Assembly (NCBI GenBank): GCA_947447845.1
Contig: CANFNO010000189.1
Span: 1-6,115 of the forward strand
Source: Burkholderiales bacterium
GTDB lineage: Bacteria; Pseudomonadota; Gammaproteobacteria; Burkholderiales; Burkholderiaceae
Direction: 5' to 3'
Length of the DNA stretch: 6,115 bases
Position numbers and translations under genes: made by a program. The notes beneath the pieces are model-generated. The model did no database searches and was not told the DNA's origin. It saw only the letters and a program-made list of their open reading frames with translations. Positions 1-5,696 of the stretch are shown piece after piece. Numbering within the stretch: position 1 is the stretch's first letter; each line of letters begins with the position of its first letter.

Positions 1-8
1 AGGCCATC

Positions 9-59
9 GGTGCACCAAGCGCCTGATCTGTTTGCGCCGCTTGTACCGCTTTATTTTTT
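9..59 (+). terminator. Possible hairpin plus T-rich tract ahead of the aldehyde dehydrogenase gene
   Basis: CAAGCG (16-21) can pair with CGCTTG (38-43), and GGT (9-11) can pair with ACC (45-47) further out. A T-rich run follows at 50-59, interrupted by one A. This resembles a weak intrinsic terminator or attenuator for whatever lies upstream. The loop is long (16 bases) and the outer stem is broken by an unequal internal loop, so it may be chance. Only 16 bases separate the T tract from the next start codon, which leaves no room for a promoter after it; if real, it would act as an attenuator inside an operon or would have an overlapping promoter that I do not see. Confidence 0.25.
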
Positions 60-63
60 AGTC

Positions 64-68
64 GAGGA
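64..68 (+). promoter_or_regulatory. Ribosome binding site that sets the aldehyde dehydrogenase start
   Basis: GAGGA lies 7 bases ahead of the ATG at 76. The reading frame stays open upstream to a GTG at position 10, but that start has no Shine-Dalgarno sequence. The 22 extra residues it would add precede the point where the protein begins to look like an aldehyde dehydrogenase (MNTLAIHNPATG). This supports 76 as the start. Confidence 0.8.
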
Positions 69-75
69 ATTCTTC

Positions 76-1449
76 ATGAACACGCTTGCCATTCACAACC
101 CCGCCACCGGCGCGCTGCTTACCAGTGTGCCCGCCGATGACGCAGCCTCCGTTGCCGTTAAGGCGGCTCGCGCCCGCGCCGCACAACCTGCCTGGGCACA
201 AGTAGCTCTGGCAGACCGCAAGGCCTGCATCGTGCGCTTTCGCGCATCCATAGTTGCCGAGTTGGACGGCCTGGCCGCCACCATGACTTCCGAGACCGGC
301 AAGCCGATCAAGATGTCGCGCAACGAACTCAATGGTTTGCTGGGCCGCATCGACTTTTTCCTGAAAGAAGTGGACGCGCAACTGGCTACCGAAACCGTCT
401 ATGACGAAGGCGGCATGACCGAGCAAATCCAGCACACACCGCTCGGTGTGGTGGTCAATATTTCGGCTTGGAACTATCCCTGGTTCGTCGGCGGCAACGT
501 CTATGTGCCCGCACTTTTGACCGGCAACACCGTGCTCTACAAGCCTTCCGAATTTGCCACGCTCACCGGCCTGGCTATGGAGCGTCTGCTGCACGCTGCG
601 GGCATCCCTAAGGATGCGTTTATCTGTGTGGTGGGTGGCGGCGATGTGGGCGTGGCATTGCAGGCGCAAAAGATCGACGGCCTGTTCTTCACCGGCTCTT
701 ACGCCACAGGCGCCAAGATCGCGCAGAACCTGGGCCCACGCATGGTCAAGCTGCAGCTGGAGCTTGGCGGCAAAGACCCGACCTATGTTTGCGAAGACGC
801 CAATGTGCAGGTGGCCGCCGAGTCGCTCGCCGATGGCGCCATGTACAACACGGGCCAAAGCTGCTGCTCGGTGGAGCGCGTGTACGTGCACGAGAGCATT
901 TACGACGCCTTTGTCGAAGCCTTTGTGAACACGGTCAAAACCTTCAAGGTGGGCGACCCGGCCAGTGAGGACACCTACATCGGCGCCATAACCCGCGCCC
1001 CGCAACTCGCCGTGCTCGACGCACAGGTAGAAGACGCCAAGGCCAAGGGCGCAACGTTGCTGGTGGGCGGTGCGCGCATCGCTGGCAGTGGCAGCTTCTA
1101 TGCGCCCACCGTGTTCTCCAACGTCAACCACAGCATGGAGTTGATGCGCGAGGAAAGCTTCGGCCCGATCATCGGGATCCAGAAAGTTTCTGGCGATGCC
1201 GAGGCTGTTCAATTGATGAACGACACGCGCTACGGCCTGACCGCCGGTGTCTTCACGCCCGATGCTGCGCGTGCCAAAGCCGTCCTGTCGCAGGTGAATG
1301 CAGGCACCGTGTACTGGAACTGCTGTGACCGCGTCAGCCCGCGCCTGCCCTGGAGTGGGCACGGCGACTCCGGCGTCGGCCTGACCCTGTCCACCTACGG
1401 CATAGCTACCTTTACCCGGCCCAAGGCCTGGCATTTGCGCGCCGTCTAA
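76..1449 (+). CDS. NAD(P)-dependent aldehyde dehydrogenase, substrate unknown
   Basis: This 457-residue protein belongs to the aldehyde dehydrogenase superfamily, which oxidises aldehydes to carboxylic acids with NAD(P)+ in the cytoplasm. The active-site set is complete: N133 in the NYPW motif, K156 in KPSE (cofactor binding), FTGS at 205-208 (Rossmann region), the general base E229 in ELGGKDP, and the nucleophile C263 in GQSC. The E229-to-C263 spacing of 34 equals that of classical family members (E268/C302). The C-terminal bridging region (PWSGHGDSGVG, then FTRPKAW) is also intact. The length is slightly short of the usual 475-500, with no missing core motif. It is the first gene of a tight cassette; the short-chain dehydrogenase follows 4 bases after its stop. 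C263 is followed directly by C264, a pairing that occurs in some family members. The neighbours suggest that the aldehyde comes from oxidation of a polyol or sugar derivative, but the substrate is not visible. A GTG start at 10 is possible but poorly supported. Confidence 0.95.
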   Translation: MNTLAIHNPATGALLTSVPADDAASVAVKAARARAAQPAWAQVALADRKACIVRFRASIVAELDGLAATMTSETGKPIKMSRNELNGLLGRIDFFLKEVDAQLATETVYDEGGMTEQIQHTPLGVVVNISAWNYPWFVGGNVYVPALLTGNTVLYKPSEFATLTGLAMERLLHAAGIPKDAFICVVGGGDVGVALQAQKIDGLFFTGSYATGAKIAQNLGPRMVKLQLELGGKDPTYVCEDANVQVAAESLADGAMYNTGQSCCSVERVYVHESIYDAFVEAFVNTVKTFKVGDPASEDTYIGAITRAPQLAVLDAQVEDAKAKGATLLVGGARIAGSGSFYAPTVFSNVNHSMELMREESFGPIIGIQKVSGDAEAVQLMNDTRYGLTAGVFTPDAARAKAVLSQVNAGTVYWNCCDRVSPRLPWSGHGDSGVGLTLSTYGIATFTRPKAWHLRAV

Positions 1450-1453
1450 TTCC

Positions 1454-2221
1454 ATGTCACAGCGTCTTGCAGGCCACAGTGCCTTGATATCCGGCGGCGC
1501 CTCGGGTTGCGGCGCCGCTGCAGCCCGACTGTTTGCGGCCGAGGGTGCGCGCGTCACCATCGTCGACCGCCAAGCCGACCTCGCCGCGGCGCTGGCCGCC
1601 GAGTTGCAGGCGGCGGGCTTGCAGGCCACGTTTGCTGTGGCCGATGTTTCAAAGCGCGATCAGGTGGAGGCTGCGGTGGCCCATGCCAGTGCCACCTTTG
1701 GCGCGCCCACCGTGCTCTTCAACCATGCCGGCACAATTGTGGTGAAGCCTTTTCTGGAAACCACCGATGAGGAATACGACAGCCTCATGGACATCAACGT
1801 GCGCTCCATGTTCTTGATGACGCGCGCCGTGTTGCCCGGCATGCTGGCCGCGGGGGGCGGGCGCATTGTCTGCACCTCGTCCATCTCGGCGGTGGCGGCC
1901 ACGCCGATGGAGGTGCTCTACAACCTGACCAAGGGCGCGGTGCACATGTTTGCCCGCGCCATTGCGGTGGAGTTTCGGGATCGCAATATCCGCTGCAACG
2001 CCGTCTGCCCAGGTTTTATCGAAACCCCGCACGGTTTGCGCGAAGTGGAAGCCTTAACGCGCTATGGCGTGGACGCCAGCGAGGCCGCGATACGCGCCAT
2101 GCAGGGCCGCATGTGCCGCCCCGAAGAAGTGGCCAGCGCCGCGCTGTTTTTGGCAAGCGATGACGCCAGCTTCGTCAATGGCACGCATCTGTTTGTCGAC
2201 AACGGCTTCACGGCAATTTAA
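1454..2221 (+). CDS. Short-chain dehydrogenase/reductase (classical SDR), probably NAD-dependent
   Basis: This 255-residue protein has the full classical SDR pattern: the glycine-rich cofactor loop SGGASGCG (13-20), D38 at the end of the second beta strand, D64-V65, NHAG (90-93), N115, catalytic S143, and Y156-x3-K160, followed by PGFIETP. Length is typical (about 250). An acidic residue at position 38 is the known marker of preference for NAD over NADP. The family interconverts alcohols and ketones or lactols and lactones in the cytoplasm. Two loop residues deviate from the common TGGASGIG form (S13 for T, C19 for I), and the usual VDGG near the C-terminus reads VDNG. No clear Shine-Dalgarno sequence precedes the ATG; with the previous stop only 4 bases away, translation is probably coupled to the aldehyde dehydrogenase. 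Automated annotation might call it a 3-oxoacyl-ACP reductase, but its context argues for catabolic sugar, polyol or alcohol oxidation. Confidence 0.95.
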   Translation: MSQRLAGHSALISGGASGCGAAAARLFAAEGARVTIVDRQADLAAALAAELQAAGLQATFAVADVSKRDQVEAAVAHASATFGAPTVLFNHAGTIVVKPFLETTDEEYDSLMDINVRSMFLMTRAVLPGMLAAGGGRIVCTSSISAVAATPMEVLYNLTKGAVHMFARAIAVEFRDRNIRCNAVCPGFIETPHGLREVEALTRYGVDASEAAIRAMQGRMCRPEEVASAALFLASDDASFVNGTHLFVDNGFTAI

Positions 2222-2225
2222 GGAG
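2220..2225 (+). promoter_or_regulatory. Ribosome binding site overlapping the preceding stop codon
   Basis: AAGGAG begins inside the TAA stop of the short-chain dehydrogenase gene (2219-2221) and sits 6 bases ahead of the ATG at 2232. It fixes the start of the flavoprotein. A ribosome finishing the upstream gene would terminate right on this site, so coupled translation is likely. Confidence 0.85.
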
Positions 2226-2231
2226 TTAGCT

Positions 2232-3485
2232 ATGCCATTTGAAAAAGGCGGCCTGTGGCGCAACTGGGTTGGCAACCAAACCTGTGTGGCCCGCTACAAA
2301 AGCGCACCGACGACCGAAGAGCAGGTGTGCCAGATCGTGGCCGAGGCCGATGCGCTGGATTTGAATGTGCGCGTGGCCGGTTCGGGCCACAGCTTCACGC
2401 CGGTGGTGGGCACCGGTGGCCTGCTGCTGTCGCTGGCTGACCTGCGTGGCGTGCGCGCGGCGGACATGGACAAAAAGCAGGTGCGCGTGGCAGCGGGCAC
2501 GCGCATTCACGACCTGGCAATTGAACTCAAGAGCCGTGGCCTGTCTCTGGTGAACCAAGGCGATATCGATTCACAAGCGGTGGCCGGTGCCTTTACCACC
2601 GGCACCCATGGCACCGGCATCACGCTGGGGTGTCTGGCCACTGCGATACGCGGCTTGCGTTTGGTGCAGCCGGACGGCAGTGTGTTGGTGGTCGATGGTT
2701 CTGACCAAGAGATGCTGCACGCGGCGCAGGTGTCGGTCGGTACGCTGGGCGTGATCTCGGAGCTGACCTTGCAGGTGACCGACGCCTACAAACTGCACGA
2801 GCACCTGTGGCGCGATGATTTTGAGACCTGCATGGAGCGCCACGACGAGCTGGCCGCGACGCACCGCCACTTCGGTTTCTTCTGGTGCCCCACGCCCGCC
2901 AGCCGCCACCTCTATTGCCTGGCCGACACGGCTGACGCGCCGCGCACCACCACCAAGAAACTGGCCGATGTGTGCGAGATGAAGGTGATCGACATCACCG
3001 CGGCGCCCGATCAGCCCGACCTGCACACGCCCTTCGAGAAGATCGCGTATTCCAGCGACATCTACCCGATTGAATACATCCCCAACTTTGTGGAATTGGA
3101 ATATGCCGTGCCGTTGCAGCATGGCAAGGAGGCGGTGCGCGCCGTGCGCGAACTGATGCTCACCAAACACACCAACGCGCTGTTTCCTATCGAGTACCGC
3201 TTCACCGGCGGCGACCCTGCCTGGATCAGTCCCTTCCACTTTCAGGACAGCATCACGCTCTCGGTGTCGGGCCAGCCCGGCGTGGACTACTGGGATTTCC
3301 TACGCGATGTGGATGCCATCCTGCGCCGATTCAAGTCGCGCCCGCACTGGGGCAAGATGCACTTTCTCGATACCGACGACGTCACCGCGCTCTATCCCCG
3401 CGCGAATGACTTCCGCGCCCTGCGCCGCAAGCTCGACCCGCGTGGCCGCTTCCTGAACGACCATGTGCGGGCTCTATTGGGTTAG
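2232..3485 (+). CDS. FAD-linked oxidase/dehydrogenase of the aldonolactone (D-arabinono-1,4-lactone) oxidase family
   Basis: This 417-residue flavoprotein belongs to the vanillyl-alcohol-oxidase/PCMH superfamily, in the branch with D-arabinono-1,4-lactone oxidase, L-gulonolactone oxidase/dehydrogenase and alditol oxidase. The N-terminal FAD domain (about 12-185) has GSGHSFTP at 50-57, where H53 is the expected site of covalent FAD attachment, and the THGTG motif at 125-129. The C-terminal ALO-type domain has E321-Y-R323 and HWGK at 372-375; the E-x-R pair and the lysine correspond to substrate-contacting residues described for alditol oxidase. Length matches bacterial members (about 415-440). 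The NQGDID..AVAGA segment before THGTG resembles lactone oxidases more than alditol oxidases, from memory. There is no signal peptide, so a cytoplasmic enzyme is expected. It is the last gene of the cassette, so it probably oxidises a lactone or polyol in the same pathway. Whether it passes electrons to oxygen or to another acceptor cannot be told. Confidence 0.92.
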   Translation: MPFEKGGLWRNWVGNQTCVARYKSAPTTEEQVCQIVAEADALDLNVRVAGSGHSFTPVVGTGGLLLSLADLRGVRAADMDKKQVRVAAGTRIHDLAIELKSRGLSLVNQGDIDSQAVAGAFTTGTHGTGITLGCLATAIRGLRLVQPDGSVLVVDGSDQEMLHAAQVSVGTLGVISELTLQVTDAYKLHEHLWRDDFETCMERHDELAATHRHFGFFWCPTPASRHLYCLADTADAPRTTTKKLADVCEMKVIDITAAPDQPDLHTPFEKIAYSSDIYPIEYIPNFVELEYAVPLQHGKEAVRAVRELMLTKHTNALFPIEYRFTGGDPAWISPFHFQDSITLSVSGQPGVDYWDFLRDVDAILRRFKSRPHWGKMHFLDTDDVTALYPRANDFRALRRKLDPRGRFLNDHVRALLG

Positions 3486-3544
3486 CGGTACATTTATTCA
3501 CACAGTCAGCGTGGGGCGAATTCCGCTTGGACAATAGCGCTGCG

Positions 3545-3567
3545 GCGCGAACCATGGTGGTTCTCGC
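3545..3567 (+). repeat. Imperfect inverted repeat in the gap before aqpZ
   Basis: GAACCA (3549-3554) pairs with TGGTTC (3558-3563) around a 3-base loop. After one C/T mismatch the stem continues for three more pairs (3545-3547 with 3565-3567). No T-run follows, so it is not a standard intrinsic terminator. It could be an operator, an mRNA hairpin, or chance. The rest of the 3486-3634 gap shows no gene and no convincing -35/-10 pair. Confidence 0.35.
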
Positions 3568-3634
3568 AACCAGTCCGGCGGGTTTGAGCGTGGCCCTCCG
3601 GACGTCCAAATAACACTTATCGAAGGAGATATTT

Positions 3635-4336
3635 ATGGCAAGCAACAATGCAAAGTGGTCGGCGGAATTTTTGGGTACGTTCTGGTTGACGTTGGGCGGC
3701 TGCGGTAGTGCGGTTCTGGCAGCGGCGTTTCCGGGTGTGGGTATTGGTTTGCTCGGCGTATCGCTGGCGTTTGGCCTGACGGTGGTGACCGGTGCCTATG
3801 CGTTCGGTCCCATTTCCGGCGGGCACTTTAACCCGGCCGTCTCCATCGGTTTGGTTGTGGGCAAGCGTTTTTCTGCAGCCGATCTTCCGGGCTACATCAT
3901 TGCGCAGGTGTTGGGTGCTATTGCTGCGGCAGGCCTGCTGTATCTGATCGTTTCCGGCAAGGCCGGATTCCAGGGCGTGGGCGGTTTTGCCAGCAACGGT
4001 TATGGCGCCAATTCACCCGGCGGCTTCAGCATGATGTCGGTGCTGCTGACTGAAGTGGCCATGACGGCGATCTTCCTGATCGTCATCTTGGGTGCGACTG
4101 CCAAACGGGCAGCAGGCGGATTTGGTGGCTTGGCCATCGGCCTGTGCCTGACCTTGATTCACCTGGTGTCCATCCCGGTTTCCAACACTTCGGTCAATCC
4201 CGCTCGCAGCACCGGCCCGGCGTTGTTTGCACAGACTGGAGCGATGGGTGATCTGTGGCTGTTCTGGGTTGCCCCGATTGTGGGTGCCGTTCTGGGCGCG
4301 CTGATTTACAACGTGCTGCTGGCCGAAGAGTCTTAG
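3635..4336 (+). CDS. aqpZ: Aquaporin Z, water channel
   Basis: This 233-residue inner-membrane protein belongs to the MIP/aquaporin family and closely matches Escherichia coli AqpZ (231 residues) along its whole length, with shared stretches such as [33 protein letters not shown] and [10 protein letters not shown]. Both pore-lining NPA motifs are present (66-68 and 188-190). The aromatic/arginine filter residues are F46, H176, T185 and R191, equal to F43, H174, T183 and R189 of E. coli AqpZ, which marks a water-selective channel rather than a glycerol facilitator. Six membrane helices and two half-helices are expected, and the internal duplication around the NPA motifs is visible. AAGGAG at 3623-3628 lies 6 bases ahead of the ATG and fixes the start. 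Gaps of 149 bases upstream and 113 downstream suggest a single-gene transcript. The only notable difference from E. coli is a one-residue deletion in the loop before GFASNGYG. It moves water during osmotic change; a link to the neighbouring genes is not evident. Confidence 0.97.
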   Translation: MASNNAKWSAEFLGTFWLTLGGCGSAVLAAAFPGVGIGLLGVSLAFGLTVVTGAYAFGPISGGHFNPAVSIGLVVGKRFSAADLPGYIIAQVLGAIAAAGLLYLIVSGKAGFQGVGGFASNGYGANSPGGFSMMSVLLTEVAMTAIFLIVILGATAKRAAGGFGGLAIGLCLTLIHLVSIPVSNTSVNPARSTGPALFAQTGAMGDLWLFWVAPIVGAVLGALIYNVLLAEES

Positions 4337-4342
4337 GCTCTG

Positions 4343-4356
4343 GCGCCTTCGGGCGC
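4343..4356 (+). terminator. UUCG-tetraloop hairpin just after aqpZ
   Basis: GCGCC (4343-4347) pairs with GGCGC (4352-4356) around a TTCG loop, giving the very stable C(UUCG)G tetraloop in RNA. It begins 6 bases after the aqpZ stop. The following sequence (ATTCGGTTG) is not a T-run, so it may stabilise the 3' end or pause polymerase rather than terminate alone. Confidence 0.45.
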
Positions 4357-4375
4357 ATTCGGTTGCCTGAAAAGT

Positions 4376-4407
4376 CGCAACGAAGCCCTCATTTGAGCTT
4401 CGTTGCG
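4376..4407. terminator. 11-bp perfect stem-loop between aqpZ and the reductase gene
   Basis: CGCAACGAAGC (4376-4386) and GCTTCGTTGCG (4397-4407) are perfect complements separated by a 10-base loop. On the + strand the next T-rich stretch (4417-4430) begins about 10 bases after the stem, farther than in a standard intrinsic terminator. On the - strand the stem is followed almost at once by four Ts (complement of 4370-4373). It most likely marks the transcript boundary between aqpZ and the reductase unit. Other readings are an mRNA processing or stabilising hairpin, or a protein-binding dyad upstream of the reductase. Confidence 0.55.
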
Positions 4408-4449
4408 TAATGTCAATTCGTTTCGTTTTTCCATGCCTAGACTGAGAGA

Positions 4450-5691
4450 GTGACCGCTTCCACGTTGCTGCTCTACATCAGTCTTTTTCTGGGCTCGCAA
4501 GTCCTGCTGGGGTTGGCTTTTACTTTGCTCCGTAAGCGCGCCAGCGCACCGACAGCCGGGCCTGAAGTCAGTGTGCAGCAACCCCAGCGCTCATCAGCGG
4601 CCTGGAGTGGTTTGCGCGCCTTTCGGGTGGCACGCCGCACCTATGAAGATGCCGCGCAGACCCAATGCTCGTTCTATCTGGAGCCTGTCGATGGGCTGGC
4701 GCTGCCAGACTTCAAGCCGGGGCAATTTCTCACTTTCAGTCTGCAGCTTCCCGCAGCACCCGGCACTGTGGCACGCACGATCACGCGCTGCTATTCACTC
4801 TCCGACAGCCCCGCGCCCGACCGCTACCGGGTCACCATCAAGCGGGTGGTGGCACCTGCAGAGCCAGCGGGTGTTCCTGACGGCGCATCATCCAGTTTTT
4901 TCCATGACCATGTGCATACCGGTATCACGCTGCAAGTGCGAGCACCCTCCGGACATTTCTATCTGGATACCGAGGGCCTCACGCCCGTGGTGCTGATTGC
5001 CGGAGGTATTGGCATCACGCCCATGATGAGCATGCTGCGTTGGTGCGCACAACACCAGCCACAGCGCGTGGTGCACCTCTACTACGGCGTGCGCAACAGT
5101 GCCGAGCAGGCCTACAAGGCGGTGCTGGAGGACATGGCAGTCAAGTTGCCGCAACTTCGGCTGCATGTGGTTTACAGCAAGCCGTTGGCGACAGACCGTG
5201 AAGGGGCGGACTATCAGCACCCGGGTCGCGTGGATTTACCCCTTCTGAAGCAGACCCTGCCGCATGGCGTGCATCAGTTTTACATCTGTGGTCCGACGGC
5301 CATGATGGAGAGTCTGGTGCCTGGCCTTGAGGCGTGGGGCATTGCCAGCACGGACATTCATTTCGAAGCCTTTGGACCCGCCAGCGTGCGCTCGCCAAAG
5401 GGCGCTGCCAAAGTGCAGGGTGATGATGCGGGCCTGCCTGTCTCCGTTCATTTCCAGCGCAGCGGCAGAACGTTGAACTGGACTGGCAAGGAGGGCAATC
5501 TGCTCGACTTTGCCGAGGCCCATGGCATACAAGTGGAGTCCGGTTGTCGCTCCGGTAGCTGCGGCAGTTGCCTTAGCACCTTGGTAAGCGGCGCGGTGGA
5601 CTATGACAACCCACCTGACTTCGACCTGGCACCAGGGCAATGCCTGTTGTGCGTGGGCAAGCCGCGTGAGGCACTGGCGCTCGACGCCTGA
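4450..5691 (+). CDS. Membrane-anchored flavin reductase with C-terminal [2Fe-2S] ferredoxin domain
   Basis: This 413-residue protein is built for electron transfer from NAD(P)H. One membrane helix (about 5-27) is followed by R-K-R, so by the positive-inside rule the rest lies in the cytoplasm. A ferredoxin-reductase-type flavin barrel follows (about 53-175) with GQF (91-93) and the RCYS flavin motif (113-116). The nucleotide domain (about 176-310) has GGIGITP (185-191), CGP (280-282) and FEAF (305-308). The C-terminal plant-type ferredoxin domain (about 328-413) has C366-x4-C371-x2-C374 and C401 as likely [2Fe-2S] ligands; C398 is an extra nearby cysteine. The flavin-then-ferredoxin order is that of phthalate dioxygenase reductase and related oxygenase reductases, but the N-terminal anchor is not typical of those soluble proteins. 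FAD or FMN cannot be decided. The start is GTG: an in-frame stop at 4438 excludes anything earlier, and the anchor begins at once. Purines at 4444-4449 touch the start codon with no normal spacing. The next gene begins 5 bases after its stop and encodes a membrane protein with possible heme ligands, its likely electron partner. Confidence 0.9.
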   Translation: MTASTLLLYISLFLGSQVLLGLAFTLLRKRASAPTAGPEVSVQQPQRSSAAWSGLRAFRVARRTYEDAAQTQCSFYLEPVDGLALPDFKPGQFLTFSLQLPAAPGTVARTITRCYSLSDSPAPDRYRVTIKRVVAPAEPAGVPDGASSSFFHDHVHTGITLQVRAPSGHFYLDTEGLTPVVLIAGGIGITPMMSMLRWCAQHQPQRVVHLYYGVRNSAEQAYKAVLEDMAVKLPQLRLHVVYSKPLATDREGADYQHPGRVDLPLLKQTLPHGVHQFYICGPTAMMESLVPGLEAWGIASTDIHFEAFGPASVRSPKGAAKVQGDDAGLPVSVHFQRSGRTLNWTGKEGNLLDFAEAHGIQVESGCRSGSCGSCLSTLVSGAVDYDNPPDFDLAPGQCLLCVGKPREALALDA

Positions 5692-5696
5692 CTGCG

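Noticed and set aside
2..61. Possible 3' end of an upstream gene (open frame to the TAG at 59-61, or another to the TGA at 24-26)
   Set aside because: Only 7 to 19 codons are visible, neither tail is recognisable, and more than one frame is open, so no gene can be supported.
10..75. N-terminal extension of the aldehyde dehydrogenase from the GTG at 10
   Set aside because: There is no ribosome binding site ahead of it, the added residues match nothing typical of the family, and ATG 76 has a well-placed GAGGA.
58..1629. Long open frame (523 codons) on the - strand opposite the aldehyde dehydrogenase
   Set aside because: It is a mirror of a GC-rich coding gene. Its product is rich in His, Ala and Gly without any domain motif, while the + strand gene has a full catalytic set.
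2064..2231. Longer start for the flavoprotein reaching back into the short-chain dehydrogenase gene
   Set aside because: The extension is only the out-of-frame reading of the upstream gene. AAGGAG at 2220-2225 and family length both point to ATG 2232.
2571..3239. 222-codon open frame on the - strand opposite the flavoprotein gene
   Set aside because: It lies wholly inside a well-supported gene and the product has no recognisable motif; it is a codon-bias shadow.
3584..3612. Possible aqpZ promoter with TTGAGC as -35
   Set aside because: At normal spacing the -10 position reads CAAATA or AAATAA, with only two matches to TATAAT; not strong enough to annotate.
3382..3648. Small - strand open frame spanning the gap between the flavoprotein and aqpZ
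   Set aside because: Most of it mirrors the flavoprotein C-terminus, and the rest has no ribosome site or recognisable protein features.
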